Positions 25,340-34,281 of a stretch of 64,000 nt of DNA are shown here, one piece after another (the first letter of the stretch is position 1; the number at the start of each line of letters is the position of its first letter). Below the pieces are notes generated by a model, which saw only the letters and a program-made list of their open reading frames with translations, made no database searches and was not told where the DNA came from. The DNA comes from Mycobacterium paraseoulense (lineage in GTDB: Bacteria > Actinomycetota > Actinomycetes > Mycobacteriales > Mycobacteriaceae): the NCBI RefSeq assembly GCF_010731655.1, contig NZ_AP022619.1:1860001-1924000 (forward strand). Direction: 5' to 3'. A program made the translations under genes and the position numbers.

Positions 25340-26119
25340 TCACGTCGCCGATTCCCCATCCGCCGGTAGATGCTCGGTAGCCGTTGATGCAGATGAAAAC
25401 GCCAGTTGCACAAGGGCATGCGCCAGCTCCGCTGGATGCGTGATCATCGCTTCGTGTCCGGCATCGACCTCGACCACCTCGTCGACACCGCCGAGGTTGC
25501 CGATGAAGCTCCGTTGCTTGGCTGGCGGCAACGCGCGGTCGCGGCGGGTCAGTACCCAGCTCCTGCGCACCGATTCGGGCAGCGCCACCACCGACGGCTG
25601 AGTCACAAGTGCCGCGCTTTCCGGCACGATGTTCACCATGACCGCCGCGCGTTGTTCCCGCGTGGCCGCATTGGCGAAGACGTGGCGCACCAGCCAAGGC
25701 GGAGACCGGATCACCGGTGACCGGTTCACTATCCGCCGCACGACCTGCCGGAATCCGAACGCCAGTGAGTCAATGACACATTCGCCGTTGCGCGGCACAC
25801 AGCACGCTACGAAGATCACGTGCCGCACCCGGCCCCCGCCCAGGCGGTCCACCACACCGGCCAGGACTACACCGGCCAGTGAGTGCCCCACGAGCACCAC
25901 CGTTCCGTCGCAGCGCGAGCTGATCTGCTCTGCCACCGAGCTGACACAGTCCTCGATCGTCAGAGTAGTCAGATCCCCTGGGACATGCCGTCTTCCGGGA
26001 AGATCAACGACCACGCTCTCGATGTTCGGCCGAAGAGCCGCAATCGCGATCAGGGTGTCGCGCCAGCAGCGGCCGGTATGTGCGCCGCCGTGAACTAAGA
26101 CGAGCCGGGCGGCGGTCAT
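25340..26119 (-). CDS. Alpha/beta hydrolase
   Basis: 259 residues. N-terminal LVLVHGGAHTGRCW with the HGG oxyanion loop, nucleophile elbow GHSLAG (Ser near residue 80), acid region near LTRRDRALPP and catalytic His in VDAGHEAMITHP near 228. Small size suits an esterase/lactonase/hydrolase of the MEST or salicylate-esterase type. The ATG lies three bases after the stop of the upstream amidohydrolase, so the two form an operon. Its C-terminus abuts the phosphotransferase remnant, and a rearrangement may have set its last residues. Confidence 0.86.
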   Translation of the reverse strand: MTAARLVLVHGGAHTGRCWRDTLIAIAALRPNIESVVVDLPGRRHVPGDLTTLTIEDCVSSVAEQISSRCDGTVVLVGHSLAGVVLAGVVDRLGGGRVRHVIFVACCVPRNGECVIDSLAFGFRQVVRRIVNRSPVIRSPPWLVRHVFANAATREQRAAVMVNIVPESAALVTQPSVVALPESVRRSWVLTRRDRALPPAKQRSFIGNLGGVDEVVEVDAGHEAMITHPAELAHALVQLAFSSASTATEHLPADGESAT

Positions 26120-26122
26120 CTG

Positions 26123-27274
26123 TCAGACGGGTGATCCGGCGTATGCGTCGGCCAATTCCTGCGAGATCGGGAAGCGGAATAGCTTTTCGGCGTTTTTGTG
26201 GGTGATGAGGTCGATCTCCTCCTGGGAGATGCCGTCGAATACTTGCTTCGCGGCATGCTGAGTCTTCGGAAACGGCGTGTCGGCGTGCGGATAGTCCGAC
26301 TCCCACAGGATCCGATCGACACGGAAGTCGTGCCGGTATTTGATGCCGACGGGTTCCTCGATCATGCAGAAGTACATGCTGCGCCCCGCGACCTCGGAGG
26401 GCTTGATGTGAGCATTGGGGAGGTGGCTCCAGTACTGGTGGCGCTCCCACTGTCGGTCCGCACGCTCGATCGCCGCCGGAATCCAGCCGATACCCCCCTC
26501 GGACCAAACAACTTTGGCGTCGGGGTACTTGCGCAGCAACGGACTGACCATCAGGTTGACCGATGAACGGGCGGCGTTGGCGAAGGCCGCGGCGATCTCG
26601 GTCATCGGGTTGAGTCCTTCCAACGTCACCTGAGCACCGCCCGACCCGATGTGCATACAGATCGGAGTCTCGTCGGCCTGCGCGGCGGCGAACAGGGGCT
26701 CCCAGTAGCCGGCGTGGAAGTTGGGCAATCCGACGACCTGGGGGTCTTCGATGAAGCAGATGGCCTTGCTGCCGAGGCCTACGCAGCGCTCATGCTCCTT
26801 GACCGCGAGGTCGACGTCCCACACCGGCAGGATGTGCATCGGCACGAAGACATCGGGGGCGGTGCCGCACCATTCCTCGAGCATGAAGTCGTTCCACGCC
26901 TGGACGCAGACGAGCGCGAGTTCCTTGTCCTCGAAGGTGGCGAACTTACGGCCGCCGAACCCCGGCAGCGTCGGGAACGAGACCGACGCGAAGATGCCAT
27001 TTGATAACAGATCCTTGCGCCGTTCTTCGGGGTTGTAGCAGCCGGGGATCATGTCCTCGAACCGGGCGGGCTCCATGCCCCACTCCTCGCGCGGCTTGCC
27101 CGCGACGGCGTTGAGCCCCATCGTGATTTCCATGCCGCCCTCCCACTGCCACATCTGGCGGCCGTCGACCTCGACGACGTGGGGCGCGCGATCCTTGAAC
27201 TTCGACGGTACCCGGTCGGACCACACGTGCGCCGGTTCGACGATGTGGTCGTCGACGCTGAACAATGTGAACAC
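26123..27274 (-). CDS. Amidohydrolase family protein (paralogue of 4663-5934)
   Basis: 383 residues. N-terminal LFSVDDHIVEPAHVW, MHIGSGG mid-region, WSEGGIGWIP and C-terminal WESDYPHADTPFP, all at the spacing of the Region A paralogue; about 50 percent identity by eye. Probably a metal-dependent hydrolase or decarboxylase of the amidohydrolase-2 group. Followed after three bases by an alpha/beta hydrolase. It is divergent from the MDMPI-like gene at 27438 with a 163-bp gap. I found no motif 1 site there, so the two paralogues appear to be regulated differently. Confidence 0.88.
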   Translation of the reverse strand: MFTLFSVDDHIVEPAHVWSDRVPSKFKDRAPHVVEVDGRQMWQWEGGMEITMGLNAVAGKPREEWGMEPARFEDMIPGCYNPEERRKDLLSNGIFASVSFPTLPGFGGRKFATFEDKELALVCVQAWNDFMLEEWCGTAPDVFVPMHILPVWDVDLAVKEHERCVGLGSKAICFIEDPQVVGLPNFHAGYWEPLFAAAQADETPICMHIGSGGAQVTLEGLNPMTEIAAAFANAARSSVNLMVSPLLRKYPDAKVVWSEGGIGWIPAAIERADRQWERHQYWSHLPNAHIKPSEVAGRSMYFCMIEEPVGIKYRHDFRVDRILWESDYPHADTPFPKTQHAAKQVFDGISQEEIDLITHKNAEKLFRFPISQELADAYAGSPV

Positions 27275-27437
27275 AGGGCCTCACCTCTTCTGTCCCGGAA
27301 AACGCCACGGCATCCTTCGGACATGATGGCACTGCGCCGCGGTGATTTGGGGGGTGCTGACCCGGAACGCCGTTTGCGCTTGAACCGGTTGCCTCGCCCT
27401 TCCGACGCCGCGGTCGACTCCAATACGCTGCGAGATC

Positions 27438-28184
27438 ATGCGCTCCGACACCTCACCCGCGGGTGCGAGGGATCTGTCCGCGATCTGGCGCGCGACCAGC
27501 GACCGCATCACCGAAATCGTCCGGACGCTGCCGGATACTGCGGCGTACACGCCGGTGCCAACGGTGCCCGGAATCGCGGTCCGCGACGTGATCGCGCACT
27601 TGATCGACACCGCGCGGCTCGCGGGGGACGACCCCGCAGGGGCCGCACGGGAAAGTGTTGCCTTGCCGGCACCAGGTGCCGCTGGCGGCGCGAGGCTCGC
27701 CGAACTCGTGGTCGGGTGGGAAAAGGCCACCGCCGCGCTCGACGCGTCTGTCGCCGCCGATGCGGGCCTCGCGTCGTTGTTGATCACCATCGCGGTGATG
27801 AGCGAGCACGACTTGCGCAGTGCCCTCGGGGTGCCCGGTGCGCGCGACGACATTGCCGTCAAAGTCGCGCTCGACGAACTGTCGGGCCGCTTCTCGGACC
27901 GGGTCGCCGCGGCTGGGCTGTCGCCGCTGCGAGTGACAGTCGAACAATGGGGAACGATCGCAGGCGACGGCCGGGCGATCGCGTGTGTGGTCGCCGACCG
28001 CTTCGAGTTCGTGCGGGCGATGTCCGGTCGCCGGTCCGCGGATGAAATTGGCCGGTGGAATTGGGGGGTCGAGCCGAACACCTACCTGTCGGTGATATCC
28101 GAGGTGGGACTGCCCGCGAACGAAATTCGTGAACGAGACCCGCGAATCCCCGAGCACATGCGCGACCGCGAGTTTGTGCTGTAA
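27438..28184 (+). CDS. Maleylpyruvate isomerase / DinB-fold (mycothiol-dependent) family protein
   Basis: 248 residues. Matches the TIGR03083-type pattern: N-terminal four-helix DinB-like domain with VRDVIAHLIDTARL (a metal-ligand His position) and MSEHDLRSALGVPG, then a C-terminal domain ending VVADRFEFVRAMSGRRSADE and RIPEHMRDREFVL. Founding member isomerises maleylpyruvate with mycothiol; most relatives have unknown thiol-dependent functions. The usual metal-binding His in the second motif seems shifted, so activity is uncertain. Immediately precedes the CoA-transferase at 28206, 21 bases apart, so probably co-transcribed. Confidence 0.72.
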   Translation: MRSDTSPAGARDLSAIWRATSDRITEIVRTLPDTAAYTPVPTVPGIAVRDVIAHLIDTARLAGDDPAGAARESVALPAPGAAGGARLAELVVGWEKATAALDASVAADAGLASLLITIAVMSEHDLRSALGVPGARDDIAVKVALDELSGRFSDRVAAAGLSPLRVTVEQWGTIAGDGRAIACVVADRFEFVRAMSGRRSADEIGRWNWGVEPNTYLSVISEVGLPANEIRERDPRIPEHMRDREFVL

Positions 28185-28205
28185 CCGACCAGGAAGGGTC
28201 ACGAC

Positions 28206-29459
28206 ATGGGATTGCTCAGCGGTGTCAGGGTGCTCGAATCCGCCCAGCTGTTCAATGGCGACACCCTCGGGGCCCTCCTCGGCGACCTCGGCGCCGACGT
28301 CATCAAGATCGAAAGTCCCTTCCGCGGTGACTATCTGCGCGACATGCTCGGTCAGATCGCACCGCACAACAGCCCGGCCCACATGCAGATCAACAAGAAC
28401 AAGCGCAGCGTGGCGCTCGATCTGCGCAAAGATGCGGGCCGCGAGGTGTTCTGGAAGTTGTTGGCGACCGCCGACGTCTTCGTCGACGGCAACGCCGCCG
28501 ATGCCATGACCAAGCTCGGCGTCGGATACGAGGCGCAACGGGCCCGCCGCCCCGCGATCGTCTACTGCCAATACAGCGGATACGGCGCGACCGGACCGTA
28601 CGCCACGATTCCCACCCACGGTCAGATGATGAACGCGGCGGCGGGCGGAACGCCGATGGAGATGGGCGAGGACGGCCTGGTGCATCCCTACCGAGGCCGG
28701 CAGTCCTTCAACGGAATCGCCTCCGGCGGGGAGGGGACGGCGGCCGGTGCTACGTTCGCCGCCTATCACGTCGCCGCGGCGCTGTTCCAACGTGAGCGCA
28801 GCGGCGAGGGCTGCTACATCGACGTTTCGGGATCCGAGGCCGTCATTTCCTCGGCATGGATCGCCGCGACATATATCCTCAACGACGAACGGGTTGTCGA
28901 CCGTCGCTCGCTGCCCGCCCCACAGGATCCCGCGGGTACGTCGTCTGCGAAGTATCAGTTCTACCGCACCTTGGACAAGCGCTACGTCCTGTTCTGCTGC
29001 ATCGAGCCGAAGTTCTGGGCGAACTTCTGCAAGCTCGCCGAACGCCCGGACCTCATCGGCGAATCGGACAGCGGTCCCGTCGATTTCGCGGTCTCCGGCG
29101 ATCCCAGTCAGACGCTGCGCCGCGAGATTCAGAAGATCATCGAAAGCCGTACCCAGGCCGAGTGGACCCGGCTGGCCGCCGAACACGACCTGGCGATCGG
29201 ACCCGCCCTACAAGAGGACGAACTCCGCAGTGATGTGCAACTGAGTGCCCGAGGAGCATTCATCGATGCGGTACATCCGGTCGCAGGGCCCTTCACACAC
29301 GTGACACTGCCCGCGCTGGTCAACGGAAAGCGCTCGACGGAGATCCGCCACCACGCGCCCGCGCTCGGTGAGCAGACCGCAGAGATTCTCGGTGAGATCG
29401 GGTTGACCGACAACGAGATCGGCGTCTTGCGCGACGCAGGGGTCATTGGCACTACCTGA
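28206..29459 (+). CDS. CaiB/BaiF (class III) CoA-transferase, single domain
   Basis: 417 residues. Starts LLSGVRVLESAQLFNGDTLG, followed by LLGDLGADVIKIESPFRGDY, NKRSVALDL, and YSGYGATGPYATIPTH. CYIDVSGSEAV carries Glu where the paralogue at 13399-14595 has Asp. Strong AGGAAGGG upstream of ATG. Expected to transfer CoA to an acid substrate. Its last eight bases overlap, tail to tail, the end of the double CoA-transferase. Part of the gene set that duplicates Region A. Confidence 0.9.
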   Translation: MGLLSGVRVLESAQLFNGDTLGALLGDLGADVIKIESPFRGDYLRDMLGQIAPHNSPAHMQINKNKRSVALDLRKDAGREVFWKLLATADVFVDGNAADAMTKLGVGYEAQRARRPAIVYCQYSGYGATGPYATIPTHGQMMNAAAGGTPMEMGEDGLVHPYRGRQSFNGIASGGEGTAAGATFAAYHVAAALFQRERSGEGCYIDVSGSEAVISSAWIAATYILNDERVVDRRSLPAPQDPAGTSSAKYQFYRTLDKRYVLFCCIEPKFWANFCKLAERPDLIGESDSGPVDFAVSGDPSQTLRREIQKIIESRTQAEWTRLAAEHDLAIGPALQEDELRSDVQLSARGAFIDAVHPVAGPFTHVTLPALVNGKRSTEIRHHAPALGEQTAEILGEIGLTDNEIGVLRDAGVIGTT

Positions 29460-31788
29460 TCGAACCGCGCCCCCGCAGTTCGGCGATCTTGTCCGCACTG
29501 TAGCCATGATCGAGGAGCACCGCTTCGGTGTCCGCGCCGAGCTCGGGGGCAAGGCGGTGCGGTGGCGTCGTCGCGCCGGTCACCCGTACCATGACCGCGG
29601 CCTCCCGCACGAATCGCCCACTGCTGTCTTGCACCTGCGCGATCCGGCCGATCGCCTGGTTGGCCGGATCACGGTGGAACGCTTCGTTATTCGTAGCAGT
29701 CTTGGGGATCATCGCCGCCACGCCCGCTGACCGAAGCAGTCGCAACCACTCCTCGCTATCGCGCGTCAGGAACACTTCGGACAGCATGTCCGACAGATCG
29801 TAGCTGTTCTCCGAACGAAGCTCGGGCGTCGCGAAGCGCGGATCGTCGAGAATGGTGACTGTCAAGGCCGATTCGAGCAGGCGGATCTCGGCGTCGCTGA
29901 TCGCGACGACGCACAGCCAGCCGTCGTGGGTCTCGTAGAGCTTGTCGAGGGGGCCTATTCCGGTCTGTAAGGGATCGAGACGCTCAGCCCCGAGGACGGT
30001 TCCGTCGGGCCGCCGGACAATGTGTGCTGCGTGCGTCATGGTGGCGTTCAATTGCGGGTTCTCGACGTAACAGCCGCCCCCACCACGGGTTTGATGCAGC
30101 AGCGCCATGAGGATCCCCACTGCGCCGGTGAGGCCGTTGCCGGGATCTTCATTGCCGACCGGCCACATCGGCGGATTGAATTGACCGCCCACCTCGTACC
30201 CGATGCCCACATATCCGGACATCAGCGGCGCGAAGGACTGCCGCATCGAGTCGGGGCCGGTGCTCCCCCACCCAGGCGCGTACAGATAAATCGCATCCGG
30301 ATTAAGTTGCCGCACATCGTCGTAACCGAGGCCGACGCGATCCGCGGCACCTGGGCGCATGTTGTGCATGACGACGTCTGCCCACTCGATCAGGCGTTCC
30401 CTCGCTGCTTGCAGATCCGGGTCCTTGAGGTTCAGCGAGATCGCGCGCTTACCCGCTGACGCGGATCTGAATGGGCGTTGGATTCCGCGTAGTTGGTCAC
30501 CCAGCGTGGTCTCGAGCTTGATCACGTCCGCGCCGAGGTCGGCCAGTAGCCGGGAGCTGAAGGGGCCCGCGTAGTAAGCACCCGCGTCCAGGATGCGCAG
30601 ACCGTGCAGCAGGCACGCCTCGTTATCGTCGCCTTCTTCGGCAGCCGTGTTTTCGTGATTCGAAAGCACTGCCGGCCAATGGTCGTCGTGCTGTCCGACG
30701 ATGGGGGCCCCGAGGGTCGGGCGGTGGTCAAGTCCGCTGAATCTGATCGCGGGCGCCACCTGTTCGAGTGGTCCCAACACCGGGTCTTCGATGCGGCTGA
30801 CCATGTCGTTGTGGCGCACCTGAGGTTCCTCGAAGATCTGCCCCGGATGCAGTTCCGGAATCGCGGCGACGTCGGCGTCGAGCAGCCGTTTGAGCCAGAC
30901 GTCCCTCGGCTGGGATTCGAATATTGCCGGGATTTCCGCCGCAACGATCTTGTGTTCGTCTTCGTTCAGCGGGAAGCGCATGTCCGAGCCGTCCTCGGCA
31001 ACGGGAATCCGGTCGCCGAGTCCCAGTTCCCGGATCAGGCGGCCGAAAGCACCGACGGCGCCGGTGTGGATGCCGATGTACTCGTCGTCGGCGCACCGGA
31101 ATGACCGGGAAATCAACCGGATGCTGCCGGGTACGACCGGTGGCGCGGCGTTGGCGTCGTCGGCATCGCCCCACATCATGCCCAGATAGCTCAGAGCGCC
31201 GTCGACGAGCGACGTCTGTACCAGCCTGCCGCGATTGTCGTCGGCGCGGCGGTAGAGCGCCGCGAGCGAACCGATGACGGCGAGATAGGCAGCGCCGATA
31301 CTCGCAAACGGCAGCCCTTCATAAATCGGTGCGGGTCGCGCGCCGACCTGTTCGGCGGTGACCCCGACATACGATTGGACGACGGCTTCGTGGCCGGGCA
31401 CCTCGGCGAGCGTGCCGTCCTCGCCGAAGCCCGATATCGATGCGTAGACCAGCCGCGGATGCCCCTCGTGCAGCGTGGCCCAGTCGACCCCGAGCCGTTC
31501 GGCGACCCCGGGGCGCCAGCTGGTGAGGAAGATGTCGGCGGATGTCAGCAGCCGGGACAACCCATCGCGGCCCTCGACCGTTTTCAGGTCCAGCTGAACG
31601 CTGCGCTTACCTCGGTTGAAGACGGCGTACTCCGTCGCAAGTGCGCGTCGGAACGGATCGCCGCCCGGCGGCTCGACCCACCAAACCTCGGCGCCGTAGT
31701 CGGCGAGCAGGCCGGTAGCGCGGGGTCCCGCAAGCCCCCGTGAGCAGTCGATGACCCTGAACCCTTCGAGCGGCCCGCCCACGTGCAT
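29452..31788 (-). CDS. CaiB/BaiF (class III) CoA-transferase, two fused domains (paralogue of 2114-4477)
   Basis: About 778 residues. First domain opens GPLEGFRVIDCSRGLAGPRA; second near residue 395 with LHGLRILDAGAYYAGPFSSR. Each half has LADxGAxVxxxE and NKR/GKRxxxLxL elements. By eye the first half keeps Asp (SLVDGAL) at the column of the formyl-CoA transferase catalytic Asp, whereas the second has Asn (PQLNAT), so the halves may differ in role. GGAGG is one base before ATG 31788 and seven before in-frame GTG 31782; GTG may be the true start. Divergent from the ALDH at 31912. Confidence 0.88.
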   Translation of the reverse strand: MHVGGPLEGFRVIDCSRGLAGPRATGLLADYGAEVWWVEPPGGDPFRRALATEYAVFNRGKRSVQLDLKTVEGRDGLSRLLTSADIFLTSWRPGVAERLGVDWATLHEGHPRLVYASISGFGEDGTLAEVPGHEAVVQSYVGVTAEQVGARPAPIYEGLPFASIGAAYLAVIGSLAALYRRADDNRGRLVQTSLVDGALSYLGMMWGDADDANAAPPVVPGSIRLISRSFRCADDEYIGIHTGAVGAFGRLIRELGLGDRIPVAEDGSDMRFPLNEDEHKIVAAEIPAIFESQPRDVWLKRLLDADVAAIPELHPGQIFEEPQVRHNDMVSRIEDPVLGPLEQVAPAIRFSGLDHRPTLGAPIVGQHDDHWPAVLSNHENTAAEEGDDNEACLLHGLRILDAGAYYAGPFSSRLLADLGADVIKLETTLGDQLRGIQRPFRSASAGKRAISLNLKDPDLQAARERLIEWADVVMHNMRPGAADRVGLGYDDVRQLNPDAIYLYAPGWGSTGPDSMRQSFAPLMSGYVGIGYEVGGQFNPPMWPVGNEDPGNGLTGAVGILMALLHQTRGGGGCYVENPQLNATMTHAAHIVRRPDGTVLGAERLDPLQTGIGPLDKLYETHDGWLCVVAISDAEIRLLESALTVTILDDPRFATPELRSENSYDLSDMLSEVFLTRDSEEWLRLLRSAGVAAMIPKTATNNEAFHRDPANQAIGRIAQVQDSSGRFVREAAVMVRVTGATTPPHRLAPELGADTEAVLLDHGYSADKIAELRGRGSIR

Positions 31789-31911
31789 ACCTCCATCAAC
31801 GGCAAGTTCTTGACTGCCAATGTAGGAAGCGGCCGGGCGCCTGCGAACCGTTCGGACACGCAAACGCCGCTTTCACTCGATCCATTGCCCCGCGGTCCTG
31901 GCCCACGAAAA

Positions 31912-33384
31912 ATGACCAGCGTGCAGCGGACATTGCCAGACAGCCTTCCGCAGCCCCGACTCATCGTCGGTTCTGACGAACTGACGACAAGCGGCGGCGG
32001 CAGCTACGAGCACCATTACCCGGGGACCGGCGAGGTTCAGGCCGTCGTTCCGCTGGCGGGTACGGACGACGTCGACGCGGCCGTCGCGGCCGCCCGCGCA
32101 GCATTCCCCGGTTGGCGCGGTCTGGATCTCAATGGCCGTCGCGACATTCTGCAGGAGATCGCGCGGCGGTTGGTCGCTGACAGTGAGCGTTTCGCGGCCA
32201 TCGCGACCCTCGAGATTGGCACACCGAACATGTTGGCCGGGATCGCCGCGCAGATGGCGGCGGACTGGTTCGACTACTACGCGGGCTGGATCGGTAAATC
32301 CGGCGGTGAGGTCGTGGCCGTACCTGCGGGCGGGGCCTTCGACTACGTCCTTGACGAACCGATCGGCGTGATCGGCGCCATCATCCCGTGGAACGGCCCA
32401 CTTGTGGCGATGGGGATGAAGGTCGCCCCCGCGTTGGCAGCGGGCAACTGCGTGGTGCTCAAGCCGCCCGAGAACGCTCCCTTCAGTGCGCTGCGCTTCG
32501 CCGAGATCGCCGCGTCGGCGGGGCTGCCGGCGGGTGTTCTCAACGTGATCCCCGGTGACGGCACTGCGGGTGCCGCGCTATGCGCGCACCCAGGCGTCGA
32601 CAAGATCACCTTTACCGGCGGCGGTGAAACCGCCCGGAAGGTGTTGACCGCCGCGGCCCAGGCGCTCACTCCGGTCGTTCTGGAACTGGGCGGGAAGTCG
32701 GCCAACATCGTCTTTCCCGACGCGGATCTGGACGCGGCAGCGCAGATGGCGGTCGGGGCCGGGCTGATGACGTTGTCGGGTCAGGGCTGCATGCTGCCCA
32801 CCCGATTGCTGGTGCACGGCGACGTGTACGACGACATGGTTGCCCGAGTCGTCGCGGGCACGGAGACGCTCAGCGTCGGCGATCCGTGGGATCCGACCAC
32901 CCTGATGGGACCATTGGCCACCGCAGCTCAACTCGAACGAGTTACTGCGGCAGTCGATTCCGCGATCGCCGGCAAGGCCGGCAAGCTGCTCGGAGGTGGC
33001 GCACGGCCGGCGGCCCTGGATAAGGGATACTTCTACCGGCCGACCGTGTTCGGCGACGTCGATCCCTCGAGCGACTTGGCCCAAAAGGAAATCTTTGGCC
33101 CGGTGCTGAGCGTCCTGCGGTTCGACACCGACGATGAGGCCATCGAACTGGCCAACAACACCCCGTACGGCTTGGCGGCGTACGTACACACGCGCGACCT
33201 GCGGCGCGCCCATGTCATCGCCGGCGCACTCGACGCGGGTGGCGTTGCGGTCAACGGCTTTCCGATCGTGCCGAGCAGCGCCCCGTTCGGCGGCGTCAAG
33301 CAGAGCGGGTTCGGCCGCGAAGGCGGGATCTGGGGTCTGCGCGAGTTTCAACGCACCAAGAACGTCTATATCGGTCTGCAGTAA
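31912..33384 (+). CDS. NAD(P)-dependent aldehyde dehydrogenase
   Basis: 490 residues. IIPWNGP near 158, LELGGKSANI with Glu near 259, and catalytic Cys293 in LSGQGC. C-terminal APFGGVKQSGFGREGG. Same subfamily as the ALDH at 18809. First of three genes ALDH, mycofactocin-coupled SDR and P450, a logical alcohol-to-aldehyde-to-acid series. The ATG at 31912 has only a weak upstream purine run; the open frame extends to 31783 through non-conserved sequence. A 123-bp gap separates it from the divergent CoA-transferase. Confidence 0.92.
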   Translation: MTSVQRTLPDSLPQPRLIVGSDELTTSGGGSYEHHYPGTGEVQAVVPLAGTDDVDAAVAAARAAFPGWRGLDLNGRRDILQEIARRLVADSERFAAIATLEIGTPNMLAGIAAQMAADWFDYYAGWIGKSGGEVVAVPAGGAFDYVLDEPIGVIGAIIPWNGPLVAMGMKVAPALAAGNCVVLKPPENAPFSALRFAEIAASAGLPAGVLNVIPGDGTAGAALCAHPGVDKITFTGGGETARKVLTAAAQALTPVVLELGGKSANIVFPDADLDAAAQMAVGAGLMTLSGQGCMLPTRLLVHGDVYDDMVARVVAGTETLSVGDPWDPTTLMGPLATAAQLERVTAAVDSAIAGKAGKLLGGGARPAALDKGYFYRPTVFGDVDPSSDLAQKEIFGPVLSVLRFDTDDEAIELANNTPYGLAAYVHTRDLRRAHVIAGALDAGGVAVNGFPIVPSSAPFGGVKQSGFGREGGIWGLREFQRTKNVYIGLQ

Positions 33385-33411
33385 GAACTTACAGAAGGGG
33401 TGAACGCCGCG

Positions 33412-34263
33412 ATGGGCAGGGTTCAGGACAAAGTCGTCTTCATCACCGGCGCAGGCGTCGGGCAGGGACGCTCGCACGCTGTCGCGTTGGCGAAAGAAGG
33501 CGCCGACATCGTCGCGGTGGATGTCTGCCATCAGGTCAGCGACAGGGTGCAATACTCCTACGCGACGGAAGCCGATCTCGACGAGACGCGAAAGCTGGTC
33601 GAGAACACCGGACGTCGCTGCCTGACAGTCGTCGCCGACGTGCGGGACAGCACGGCGATGAAAGATGCTGCTGCGCGGGCGGTCCGCGAGTTCGACCACA
33701 TCGACGCCGTCTGCGCAAATGCCGGCGTCTGCACGTTCCACAAGGAAGGTTCCCTGAGCATCACCGAGGACGTATACGACCTCATCGTCGACACCAATCT
33801 GAAAGGTGTGTGGAACACAATCCAGGCGACCGCACCTCGCCTGATCGAGGCGGGTGGCGGATCGATCGTCATCACCAGTTCCGCAGCCGGAATCCGCGGA
33901 CAGGTGCCCTACGCGCACTATGTGGCCGCCAAGCATGGAGTGGTCGGGCTGATGAAAGCGTTCGCCAATGAGCTTGCGCCTCATCGCATCAGAGTCAACA
34001 CGATCCACCCAACCGGCGTGCTCACCGCCATGGGCGGAGACCCCAGCGCATTCGAATGCGCCGAACCGCAGCCGCTGTTCATTCAGGGTGCCGCGAACGT
34101 CCTGCCGGATCTCGATGCGCCTGCCGGTCACCCTTATTCGCCCATTCCTGTTCTTGCCGCGGAAGAGATCTCCAAGACGGTGCTATTCCTGTTATCCGAT
34201 GATGCGCGTTACATCACAGGTGTCCAGCTGCCCGTCGACGCGGGAAACGTCAACAAGCCCTAG
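33412..34263 (+). CDS. Mycofactocin-coupled SDR family oxidoreductase
   Basis: 283 residues, longer than a classical SDR. TGAGVGQGRSHAVALA with the GRSHA signature of the TIGR03971 group, IVAVDV, a long insert before DVRD, ANAGV, SSAAG with Ser, and YAHYVAAKHGV with Tyr and Lys. Group members hold NAD tightly and pass electrons to mycofactocin, a peptide-derived redox cofactor. GAAGGGG precedes ATG 33412; GTG 33400 is a possible earlier start. Lies between ALDH and P450, likely oxidising the alcohol the P450 makes. A second member of the group is at 58072. Confidence 0.9.
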   Translation: MGRVQDKVVFITGAGVGQGRSHAVALAKEGADIVAVDVCHQVSDRVQYSYATEADLDETRKLVENTGRRCLTVVADVRDSTAMKDAAARAVREFDHIDAVCANAGVCTFHKEGSLSITEDVYDLIVDTNLKGVWNTIQATAPRLIEAGGGSIVITSSAAGIRGQVPYAHYVAAKHGVVGLMKAFANELAPHRIRVNTIHPTGVLTAMGGDPSAFECAEPQPLFIQGAANVLPDLDAPAGHPYSPIPVLAAEEISKTVLFLLSDDARYITGVQLPVDAGNVNKP

Positions 34264-34281
34264 ACCGCAAAGAGGTAACAG

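Noticed and set aside
27453..29186. 577-codon ORF on the - strand
   Set aside because: Antisense to the MDMPI-like and CoA-transferase genes, both of which have clear domains and ribosome-binding sites.
32578..34131. 517-codon ORF on the - strand
   Set aside because: Antisense to ALDH and SDR genes; composition is that of a complementary frame.
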